Origin: Siphonodentalium dalli
Lineage: Eukaryota; Mollusca; Scaphopoda; Gadilida; Siphonodentaliidae
Direction of reading: 5' to 3'
NCBI GenBank assembly: GCA_032622095.1
Contig: CP136065.1
Coordinates: 116,417,195-116,481,194 of the forward strand
Length of the DNA: 64,000 nt
Below, piece after piece: positions 39,301 to 51,300 of the stretch. Each line of letters opens with the position of its first letter. Positions within the stretch are counted from its first letter, which is position 1. Both the position numbers and the translations under genes were made by a program. Under the pieces are notes generated by a model. The model was not told the origin of the DNA, searched no databases, and saw only the letters and a list, made by a program, of their open reading frames with translations.

Positions 39301-42300
39301 GCAAACCGATTCATGTTTTTTTCATGTCAGGACGAGTGCTTCTCTTTGACCAGCATTGATGGCGAAACAGTGTCAGTTTCTCTTGTGTAAGAGTTGTGTT
39401 CAACGCAAGAAGAAGCGGACACTAAAATTGTATTACATTGTTTGCATGCATCCGCAAACGAAGCTGCTACATCGACAATAATAGTAAGATGTTCGGACAC
39501 TGATGTGTTTTGTTGAAGTATGCCCCCGATATTGTACCTAACATACTATTTGACACAGGTATGGCCAATAAGCGCCGATTGCTAGACATCAAAGAGGCAT
39601 CATCTTTGCATGGGGTACCTCTATGTTCTGCCCTCCCTGCACTACACGCGTTTGCTGGTTGTGATACCGTCAGTTCATTTGTGAGAAATGGGAAAATAAA
39701 TGCTCTGAAAATTGTAATTGACAATCCAGATTTCCTCGAAGCGTTTACATTTGGGAACAAACCGAGTGTCAGCGATAGGACATACGATGAACTAGAACGT
39801 TTCGTGTGTTACCTCTACATTCAATCGCAAATTCCAAGTAAAATCTGGCGCTATAATTAGTAGTTGTACGAGTACCGATATGAGTTTGTTGACGCCGTGT
39901 AGATCGTCCCTGAAAAAACATATTGACAGAGCGAATTATCAGGCTTTGGTCTGGAACACATCACATGTTCCTAACCCCGACATTCCATCTCCAATCGGGC
40001 TAGGTTGGAACTTAGATTCTGCAAGGAAATATAGATTTCGATTGGACCGCAGATGAGATTGCTCCTGCTCAACTTGTTGACATTCTAAGCAATGAAGAGT
40101 GCACTGAACATGAACCAAGTGACCGTGAAGCATCTGATGATGAATCGGACATTGACTGACTTATGTGATGTAATTTGCGAAACTGACAGTGATTCTGATT
40201 CTGACACTTAATAAATACTTAATATGTAGCCTCAGTATATGGCTATGAAATGAGTACGATATTTTGAGTACGAAAGTCCGGTATTTCTGGAGGATTCCAA
40301 GATAAATAAAACTGATCATGACTATTGTTTGTCATTTCATCAAACCAGTGTTCTAATTTGCATTTTAAAAGTCGATTGTCATCCAGCGGAAATTTAAAAA
40401 AAAAAATTTTTTTTTTTTTAATTTAAAAAAAATTATTCCGAAAATATTCACAAATGTTCGACTGTAGAAACGAAGCGAAATACTTCCAAGAGAAGTCAAT
40501 GACTCTATTAAAAACTGCCGACGGGTTTCTTGAACCGAAATTCAGTCGAATTTTATCCATAGATGCTATTATAGCATAGTCGCTGTTGCTGGAATCGAGA
40601 TAGTCTATTTTTCGATGTCAGGTAGCACATTCACACAAAAAACTTGGGAAATTAGTTCATAAAAAATATTGGTTGACAATCTTCCCGTTCTTTTAAAATA
40701 TTCATAAACTACTATTAATGTGCTACAGAACAGCCCATTTCCCCTGCCATAACTATAATTTTAGTGTGTACTAAATGCAAATCATTTTCTCTCACCCCAA
40801 CGAGATTTTCACGTCGTAAAATTACAGTGACGTCACGAAAATGGCAATATCTAGAGAAAGCGACACTTCCTGAATGGCAAACAAACAGAAAAATACGTGC
40901 AATTGAGTACTCTATCAGAGGAAATGGGTCCCCAAAAATCCGCAGAGGGGGGGAGGGTTTCGATTATCAGCCCACGGTCTATTACCTTTTACCACAGTTT
41001 AATGTCTCCAGCACCGCTGCTCTCATATCTAGCACACCTCAGTGTCCAATCGTATTAAAATGCATGTATACAGGCTTATCATCATGCGTCCCTCATCTCG
41101 CAAAGATTCTTTCACTCTGTCATTCACCATGCATTCTGTCTCACATACATGCTCTAATTAATCGACCCCTTAAATGAGGTTCACATATGGTACTATCAAC
41201 TGCAGTACTATTACTGCAGTGGGTTTGCCGTTGGACTACACACTCGGCAGTAACATATTTGAGAACCACGGTTAACCTATGACCGTGATCGACCGTAGAC
41301 CTACGGTAATGTACTGCTACTTTAAATAATGTGCAAGAGTGGGAATTGAAATGCACAATCTCCATGTGCACTTCATCGAGAGCCTTTCCCAAATAGACAA
41401 ACAAAAACACACCCTCAAATTTCAAAAGATGCACAAAGTGACATTGGAATCTCAGCTAATATGATTTATGATCATTAACTCTTTCAGTGCTTATTCTTGG
41501 AGTATTGGAATTTTGTTAGGTACTCCCATATACGACAACTCTCAGAATATGGGCACGGCATCAGGTACTGTCTATATGGCAATTCCCAGAATATTGGTAT
41601 GCCGTTTAAATATTATTTGGTAAATTATCTCAATTTCAAACCAATTACACTCACAGTATTTTATCATAATTTTGATGAATAAATCTTTCTATTCAAGTGA
41701 TATTGCATTGTGTCTGTTTTAATATAAGAAATATGTCAAATTATAATATCTGATCAGCATTTCCGACATTTCTCCAAGTTCAAACAGCGGGATGGGGCCA
41801 TCGGGTGCACAAATAATGAAATCAGTATATTATGTTCTCTTGAAACCTTTCATAATATAATTATTATTAATGTATTAATTAATCTAAAATTCTTATAATG
41901 CAGTCATGATTTTAAGTCATACAGGTGTGTGTAGGCATCGATGTAACATGTGTGACCTGATTATTGAATTAGGACAGCGATGTAATAAAATTGGTGATGC
42001 TTGACACAATTTACTGTTCCAATAGGCAGCATTTTCTTTGAAATTTGACACATGAGTCCTTATCACTATGAATACACAGCGAGAGCACTTATTTGCTCTC
42101 TCAATTCAGAAGATGAGTGTAATTGCGCCATTAATATAATTGTAAAACAAAATGTTATTGTGGAATAAACCTATGTTCAATTACACTTTCACATGCCCAT
42201 AATTTAACTGAGATGAGAAAGGTTCTAAGACTAAATATACCTTCAAATTGTTCAATATTGAATAAACGATTACAGTGACCATGAACATTTTGACAAGGGG

Positions 42301-45300
42301 ACAAGTGCGACTTTTACCACCCGTGAATTAAAAATTGTGAGTGCATATGGGTGCGATAGCAATCGCTCACATCTCCTGGGAAGGACTGATCATTGTTTAG
42401 GGTGTGGACTGGCAAGGTTTGGGGGTCCAAGGGAGGCAACAACCATTTTTCTCAACTGATGTATCAATCACATGCTCACTGATTGTTGAATTAGGACAGC
42501 GAAGTGATGTCCTCGCACAATGTACTACTCAAATAGGCTGTATTTCCTTAGACCTTTGACACATTGTTTCAATGTTTGTGGTGTGGACTGCCAATTATTA
42601 AAGCTTGTGGTTTAAGAGAGGAGAGATTAAATAAATTGCTGAAACCTGGTTTCAACCATTTCATGACTGAACCTTCCTAAAATTTTGCGAAAATCCTGTG
42701 CCAATGCATTCTCTTATATATTTGAGTCTGCCATAGGGAGCCTCACATATAAGAGAATACAATGGCCTGACAATATTTACATTGACCTTGTAAGCCAGTG
42801 CATTCTCTTATATATGCGAGGCTCCCTATGGGAGACTCACAGGAGACTCACATTTATATAAGAGAATGCACTGGCACAGGATCTTTAATGCTGCACAAGC
42901 GCAGCTCCTGTTATGAAAGGGTTATACAAGTGTCAACAAGTTTAGCTTGGAGTAGATTTCACTATTTTTCTAACATAAAACAACTACCTTGCGACGTCAC
43001 ATTCTTGCTATGCTACCTTCATCTGATGCAATTGTTGCCAGTTTTGAGGAACTGTAATTATGTATGACAGTTCACATCACGGCTGATTTTATGGATTATC
43101 CCATGGCATGGCCTTTTGACGTAGTTAATTTCGAGGGCTGTTAATATGGCAGTACTAAAGAGATATCAAAACATGTAATTGAAAATGCCATTTGCTTTTT
43201 GTCCTGGTTCCACAAGAACATGTGGTTCATTTGTCACATATAACATAGCCATGAAGTGTTCAGTGAACTGAGTATCAATAAAAAATCAGTTTAGAATGTG
43301 GATATTGTTTTGTTTGTGATTTGTGACACCAATGACCTTGCATCTGATTCATCTTTTGTGATAGTGATAGTTCAAGTTCAGATTTATTATCGCGGTTAGT
43401 AAGCAATATTGATAAAACTGTCGCCGTGCATGGTGGATTGCGAGAAAAATGACTGCGGTGTTGAGCAGTAATGGCGTAGATGACCGTGGCGTAGATGACC
43501 GCAAAGAATCAAAAAATGAATGCGGTATCAATACCGGCGATTACTACAGTGGTACCATGTTGACCTAGGTTGACTTGTGGTATTACCGCGTTAGTGACTG
43601 GCATACAACCTCATTTAAGGGGTCGATTATTTAGACCATAGCTGTACATAGTGCTCAGAGTCACACTTGTCACACACACTAACATAGATTAAATTCATAG
43701 TTTTACCATTTGCATTTTGCTTTACCTGAAACGTTTTTTTTTTTAAATAATTTTTATTGAAACAGTCAGATGATTTTACATGCAAAATGAATGGTTGTAC
43801 ATGTTGGATACAACATAAATATAATATTCATCTGATACATACATTCAGACATACACTCCTTCATGCGCTCACGCTTGCACTCTTACTTACATCAACGGGC
43901 ATTCAGTGGCTCTAAACAGGCGATCGGGCAATCTTTTATATTGTAATTGAATCATGATATACAACAGAGAATGATTTGATTTTTTTTTCTTTTTTTTTTC
44001 GGTTTAGCACGACACTCAACTGAAGGGTGACTATAATTACTATAATTGAAGAGAGTAAGAGGTAGAACGGAAACATAATTCTTAAAGGAAAAAGTGCGAG
44101 TCTGATGAGTATATATCAAGAAATGTATGCTTTTTTTTATTTATAGCGCTTTCTATCAGGAACCAGTTTTTCGCAAATTCTGCAATCTTCATATTACAAT
44201 GAGCATTGAATTTGTCACATCGATACCTGTATTGGAGGGCTGCTATAAAAGCATTGACGGACAGCATGTCTGGGTTGAATTTAGTTCGATATATGTATTG
44301 TTTGACAAGCAGCCAAAACAAATTGGTGGTATAATTTCCTTCTGTTGGTGGAGAACTTAGAATAATTATTTGTTTCGAAGTTTTGAGATTAAGGTTATTT
44401 TTGGTTGACCAATCGTTAAGCTCACCTAGGAATTGTTGTACGCATGCGCAGTCCCAGAATATATGTGAGATGTTCTCATTATTATTTCTGCATCGATTAC
44501 ACTGGTCATCAGATCTTACTTTTATTATTTTAAGAAATCTATTAGTTGATAATATCCGAGAAGTAATCCTAAACTGTAACCACTGAAGCTTTGTATCAGG
44601 CGTCGTGGAGTAAAGTAGGTGGTTGAAAGTTGTCCAGTCTATTTCTGGCTCCCCAAGTTCAATTGTCCATTTGCTTTGGGGCTTGGGGGAAAATTTCATA
44701 GCATTCAAAATTTTATAGAAGTCTTGCCCACCCTTTGAATTTTGCAAAAGTGAAACCATATTGCTGGGTTGTATGGGATTAGTACAACGAGTTAAGGTTT
44801 TCGTATATTTATTGGCTAATGAATTAATTTGTCTGCGAAATGCGTTCAGGGTGATGAAGTCAGTGGATACATTAAAAGACGCGTAAAGACTTTCGGGTGT
44901 GTGGAATTTACCATTTGTATGTATCAAGTCATTGATAAAAAATATCCTTGTAGCGAAGTTGATCATTTTGTCATGTAACTTTATGTTTGGATTATTCCAT
45001 AAGACCCATGTACATATATTCCCATTTGACTCGTTCTTCTCGCTGAAATAGCTCCATGCTGTGAGTACATCACGCCAAAATGGATTTAATATATTTTTGG
45101 AGTAGTTTCGCAAGTACATGCTGTCATAGTGAGTCATCAGCAACAGGGAGATCAATTAAAGGGATCCATTTCGAGTTCATTGATACAAGACGTCTAACCC
45201 AAGTTAATTTCATTGACATTATAAAGTTTCTTATATCTACCATTTTCAAACCGCCATGTTGATAGTCTTGACATATGAGCTTTCTTTTTATTCTGTCCCT

Positions 45301-48300
45301 ATTCGAATTCCAAAGAAATTTGTAAAGAAGTGATTCGAGTTGTTTAATAAATGCGTTTCCAGGATCTGGTAATGCTATGAATAGGTGGGTAAGTTTAGGT
45401 AGTATAAGAGATTTGATCACTGTTATTCTTCTGATTGGTGTTAATAGTCTATGTTTCCATGTTTCGATCATACGGTTTATGTCTACTAATTTTTTATCAT
45501 AGTTGTGACTCATCTTGCCTATATCTGTATTGAACTGTATACCCAATAAATCGAAGGTAGGAGAAATGTTTAGATTTAGATCGGGACAAATACAATCCTT
45601 GAATCGACATGCGTATGATCCTATCCACGACGCCTGACATTTGCTAGGGTTGATTCTCAAGCCAGATATGTTTGCAAAGTAGTCTAGTACTTTATAAGCT
45701 TCTCGTAAACTATTTTCACTACCATCTAAGATGAGTGTCGTGTCATCTGCGTACTGTGTTATTTTGTACTCATGATTGACGAGGGTTATTCCTGCCATAT
45801 TCCATTTTGCTTCACCAAGAGAGATAAAATTTCTGCATATAAAAAAAATATACCGTGAGACAGGGTCACCTTGTCGACAGCCTCGGGAAAGACTGAAACT
45901 CCTTGAGATGTGGCCATTTATCAGAATTGAGGAATTAATATTGTTGCAAAAAATTGTAATCCATCTCTTTAATGATTCACCAAAATTGAACATATCTAAA
46001 CAGTTCATAATGAATTTCCATGATACGGAATCAAATGCTTTTTCAAAATCTACTAAAAGTAAGAGACCCGGTTTGTTTTGCAATTTACTTCTGAATATAA
46101 TATCATAAATCAATCTAGTGTTATCGCCTATGTATCGGCCTTTGAGGAATCCGCTTTGATCTTCGCTAATTATGTGAGGCAGAACGCGTTTAAGTCGCTC
46201 TGCTATACATGACGATGCTAGCTTGTATGATACATTTAATAAGGTGATCGGCCTCCAGTTTTTGAGAAGGTGTCGGTCCTTGTCCTTTTTTGGGATAATT
46301 GTTATCAGGCCTTGTTTTTGTGTTATAGAAAGTTCACCATCAACGAGGGATTCATTTAGCAATTCACACAGGAGTTGACCCAGGTCAGACCAGAACAATT
46401 TCCAGAACTCATAAGGATAGCCATCTAAGCCAGAAGATTTTCCTTTTTTCGATTTTTTTAGTGCCATCGTTAGTTCACCTAGAGTTATCGGGCCTTCTAT
46501 ACTTTGGGATGCCTCGGGCGATAGTCTTGAATATTCACCTTGATCCAATATTGATTTGTAACCAAAGTCTATTGTTTTTTTGGACGAGTACAAGGTTTGG
46601 TAGAATTTTCGTGTTTCATTTAAAATTTCATTTTGGTTTGTTAACTTTTTCCCGTTTGAATCCTCCAAGAGTGCCAGGGTTTTTATACCCCCTTTAAAAA
46701 AAAAAGGGGGGTATACTGTTTTGCACCTGTCCGTCTGTGCGTCCGTCCGTCCGTGCGTCCGTACGTCCGTCCGATGTCTGTTCATGTCATAACTTGAACA
46801 GTAGTGCTCGGATCTCAATGAAATTAGGTATGGGTGTTCACTACTATGAGGACATTAAATAGAGGTTTCCATCGTTTTGTTCGGATTTTCCATTCTAGAG
46901 TTATTCATCTTTGTTTATCTGGAAATAGTGGCTTTTTGGTCCGTCTGGTGTCTGTTCATGTCGTAACTTCAACAGTTGGGCTGGGATCTCAATCAAATTT
47001 GGTGTGGATGTTCACAACTATGAGGATATTAAATAGAGGGTTGCATCGTTTTGTTTGGATTTTCCATTCTAGAGTTATTCATCTTTGTTTATCTTGAATG
47101 TTGGATTTTTGGTCCGTCTGGTTTCTGTTCATGTCGTAATTTCAACAATTGTACTGGGATCTCAATGGAATTTGGTATGGATGTTCACTGCTATGAGGAC
47201 ATCAAAAAGAGGGTTCAATCGTTTTGTTTGGATATTCCATTCTAGAGTTATACATCTTTGTTCATCTGGAAATGTTGGCTTTTTGGTCTGCCTGGTGTCT
47301 TTTCATGTTGTAACTTCAACAATTGGAATTTGGTATGGATGTTCACTGCTATGAGGATATTCAATAGGGGGTTCCTTTGTTTTGCACCGCTGTTCCTTTC
47401 TAGAGTTATTCATCTTTGTTCATCAGGAAATGTTGGCTTTTTAGTCCATCTGGTGTCTGTTCATGTTGTAACTTCAACAATTGTGCTGGGATCTCAATGG
47501 AATTTGGTATGGATATTCACTGCTATGAGGACATTCAATAGGGGGTTCCATTGTTCTGTTCCGCTTTTCCATTCTAGAGTTATTCATCTTTGTTTATCTG
47601 GAAATGTTGGTTGTTTGGTCCATCCGATGTCTGTTCAGATCATAACTTGAACAGTAATGCTCGGAACTCAATGAAATTTTGTATGGATGTTCACCACTAT
47701 GAGGACATTTAATGGCACATTTAAAAGTTTGTTTTGGTTTTTTGTTCTATAGTTATCTTTGTTTATATGAAAATGCTGATTTCTGGGGCCATATGTCTGC
47801 GTATAGCCATCATAAGTTATAGATGTGCCCACACTAGGCGGTATGCCACGAGGGGGTATGCGCCGGACGACAGTCCATCTCTTGTTTATATATAGTTTCG
47901 TTTTTCTAAATTCAGGAAGTATTTCGTTGGTTTTTCTCCCTGCTCAATCCACTTTGCTTTCTATCTCATCATTGCTCCTTGGGTAGCTTCTATTCTCATT
48001 TCATGGAGTTCAGTGTCACTGTTTTGAATTTGTTCCATTATACAGGCCTTCTTATTTAAATCAACTGAACATTTATCGATGGAAATTTCTAGTTCATTTT
48101 TTATTTTTAGTAATGAGCCTTCTTTTTCTTTTCGCTCACGCTTGCGTTTAGCCGAATACTCCATTGTTTGACCTCTGATATCGAGGAGAATTGCGTCAAG
48201 AAATAGTTTTTTTGCCAATTTTGCATCTGTTTGAGGTGGAATCCGCTTCCCCGCGTCGGATATATTTGTATCTACATTTGTTTGATTCTATGATAGATTT

Positions 48301-51300
48301 AACCAATTCCATATATTTTTCTTCGTGTAAGAGAGAAGTTTTGAATTTCCAAAAACCCTGGCCTCTCTTGATATTATTCAGCACTAAAGATAGAGTAATA
48401 ATAGAGTGATATGATCTATATCCTGGTAATATATCTGGGCCCGCTCCTGTCATGCTAATTAGGTCATTTGATATCAGGAAATAATCAAGTCTTGCCATTT
48501 TAATTGGAGATCTTCTCCTCCACGTGTATCGCTTCTCATTTTCATTATTAAGCCTCCATGCATCTACAAGTTCGAGTCTGTCGACAAGTGATTCCACTGC
48601 TTTTAATGCTTTTGGGTTATTTATATGTTTATAATTATAAGTATCCATGTTTTGGTCGCGAGCTAAATTCCAGTCCCCACAAATGATAACTTGTGTGTTG
48701 CCAATATCAAGAATTTGTTTTTTGAGTTGAACATAGAAATCTGGATTATCTTCGTTTGGTCCGTAGATATTTGCAAGAGTTATTCTCATTTTTTCAATAG
48801 TCATATCTAGTATAATAAAGTTTCCGTTGTCGTCCTTTAATACATTGTGTATATGATAGTCAAAGTTATTGTTGAAAAGAATTGCTACTCCGCGTGATTG
48901 GGATTTGTAAGAAGCTGCTTCAATTTTGAAGCTCCAATCAGATACAATGCATTTTTCCATATCGTTCGTAAAGTGTGTATCTTGGAGACAATATAACGAG
49001 GCATTAGAATTTCGCAAGAAGTTGAACACATCGCGGCGCTTTTCTTTTTGATTAAGCCCTCGGCAATTAGCAGATACTATTTTTATAGACATTTAACGAC
49101 AGCAGTACGCAGACAACTGAAACGAAAAGAAGTAAAGCAATAGTAAGTATAGTTAAGAATATTAAGGTCCCTGTAAAACAAACAGAAATTATTGATGCCA
49201 TTGCTTTACCTGGAACTTGACTGTTTTTTGAACATTTTATATCGTTGCACTTTAACATCTTATTGCACACAACACACTTGCTTCCGCACAATTGGGGTGG
49301 GATGTCCATTGCTTTTGCAATATTACTATGCATAAACATGCATCGTATACAAGTATGCCAATCCTAGCCCCAACTCAAATATATTCCATAATTTTGGTAT
49401 TTGGTCTAGCTGAAAATGGAATAATGCAGACAACATTGTGTAGCTCCTGGTTGGGACATCACTAATATTTGTCACCAACCAGCACTATTATACAGCCATC
49501 ACTATTGTTCAACACCACGGAGTACATTCATTCCTTTGAATTGAGACATCTTGGACAATTATGGCCATATAACTCATGAAAGTAGTATTATCAGATAAAG
49601 TAATTCTAAAAAAATGTGGGATTTTAGCTCAACTTTACTTTGAGCTATTGCTGTGGGTTGGTGTCTGTCGTCTGGCCATGCATGCATCTGTCTGTCCGTC
49701 TGTATGTCCATCCATCAACATTTTCCTTTGGCTCACCCTAGAGGCTGTATCCCTCATCCGATCATCATCATACTTCATATAGATCTTTGGGGTGACATCT
49801 AGATGGGAGCCATCAATTTTTTCATAATTTTGTTAAAAAACATGGCCGCCGGCAGCCATTTTGAATATCAAATTTGAATCAATCGGCACACCCTGCAGCC
49901 AGCATTTATGGGAGAAATGTTTTGATAATTTACAGTCAATGATGAGGATCACCTAAAAACATGGCTGCCAGCAGCCATCTTGGATTTCAAATTTGAATCC
50001 ATCGGCTCAGCTCGCAGCCCGCATTTATTTGAGAATTGTTTTGAAAATTTTGAGCCATAACATTTGAACAATTTTCGATGAAATCATGGCCCGCCATCTT
50101 GGATTTTACTCTTTGCGTCACTAAATCCTTTGCCTCATGTACCCTACAGACCACATCCTTCATCATATCATCACCAAACTTTGTATGGGTCTTCGGGTGA
50201 CCTCTAGATGGGAGCCATCAAATTTGAAATTTTTTCGATGAAACACATGATCGCCGGCAGCCATCTTGAATTTTACTCTTTGCATGACTAAATCCTTTGG
50301 CACACCTTACAAATCACATCCATCATCCGATCATCACCAAACATTTTATGGATCTTCATGGTGTCTTCTAGATGGGAGCCATTAATTTGTTTTCGAAATT
50401 CGTAGTAAAACATGTCTGCCAGTGGCCATTTTGGATTTTACTCTTTGCCTGACAAATTCCTTCAGCAAACCCTCTAGGCCACATCCCTCATCCAATTGTC
50501 ACCAAACTTCATATGGATCTTCGGGGTGTCCTCTATATTGGAGCCATCGATTATTTCCCAAATAAATTTGTTATAAAACTTGGCTGCCATCAGCATCTTG
50601 GATTTCAAATTTGAATCCATCGGATTTCAAATTTGAATCTATCCGCACACCCTGCTGACCACATTAATTAGTGAAATGTTTCAAATGAAAATAATTTCAT
50701 CTACACAATACAAGACCTTTACTCTAATTTTTTGGCTTTCCTTCTTTATCATTCTATTCATTGTTCAGCAAAAATAAACCCCTTCCCAAGTTGAGCTACA
50801 GTGTCATTGACACTTTCATTATTAAATAGCAATGTTTAACCCTTTCAGTGCCAAGCCCCATTGTTGTATCAACCCATATTTCTTTGATCTTTGAGCTCTT
50901 TCCATCAATCTATCACATTATTATAATCAATAAATTTGAAAAATGATCAAGGAAATATGGGTTGATACAAAAATCGGACTTGGCACTGAAAGGGTTAAGC
51001 GAATGTTTCAGTATATACACTATTTCTAGTGTAGTCACCAAGTGAAAATCACTGTTTTGTTTATGCTGCTTTGAAGATGCTCATCACATAAAGTTGTTGT
51101 CATCTCCTTCAGGTGTATTGGCAGCTGGTACAAACATGGGTAATATAGCCATATGGAAATATTCTGCCATTATGTCATCAAAAAAGTCTGAACCAGAGGA
51201 TAATTGGAAGCTACAAGCACCTGCTACAGTTGAAGGACCTATACGCAACATTGAGGTAAACAGGTGTTTATTGTACACCATGGGATGAATACGCCTAGTA

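Larger units (their letters stand above)
34355..40981. mobile_element. Complete 6.6-kb DNA transposon, Academ-like, with TTA target duplication
   Basis: Left terminus TAGACCTTGGGCTG at 34,355 and right terminus (minus strand) TAGACCGTGGGCTG from 40,981 are inverted repeats of about 50 bp. They share CCCTCCCCCC and TGCGGATTTTTGG further in. Both ends are flanked by TTA (34,352-34,354 and 40,982-40,984). A 180-bp subterminal block from 34,361 is repeated directly at about 34,727. The interior carries one long decayed + strand gene. A 3-bp duplication plus an XPG-like nuclease motif order fits what is described for Academ transposons; TTA alone would also fit Harbinger, but the protein does not. 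Confidence 0.75.
43733..49200 (-). mobile_element. L1/Tx1-like non-LTR retrotransposon, 5'-truncated or lacking ORF1, inactive
   Basis: Minus-strand LINE with an apurinic-type endonuclease, reverse transcriptase and a C-terminal CCHC-like knuckle (CNRC..NNNENISHIFWDC). Its 3' end has an AATAAA (43,753-43,758) and an 11-A tail (T-run at 43,734-43,744). A 16-bp target duplication borders both ends (43,717-43,732 and 49,201-49,216). The 5' border lies about 110 bp before the endonuclease ATG, so no ORF1 is inside. A 1.2-kb element sits between endonuclease and reverse transcriptase. NCRGLN, GRYIGDN and VDFEKAFDSVSW patterns point to the L1/Tx1 group; the clade is a judgement by eye. Confidence 0.88.

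Noticed and set aside
34355-40981. PIF/Harbinger identity based on the TTA duplication
   Set aside because: The encoded protein shows no Harbinger-type transposase or Myb-like partner; its motifs are XPG/FEN-like.
46834-47650. Forward frames of 64-130 codons across the LINE-inserted element
   Set aside because: They follow the ~170-bp tandem repeats of a non-autonomous element and shift frame between copies.
49067-49339. Minus-strand 90-codon frame with several Cys and a hydrophobic stretch, as a possible LINE ORF1 or small membrane protein
   Set aside because: The LINE 5' boundary (target duplication at 49,201-49,216) runs through its middle, so it joins flanking DNA to LINE leader sequence by chance.
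49625-49647. TAGCTCAA hairpin as a Rho-independent terminator
   Set aside because: Eukaryotic context; it is the end structure of a dispersed repeat and lacks a T-run.
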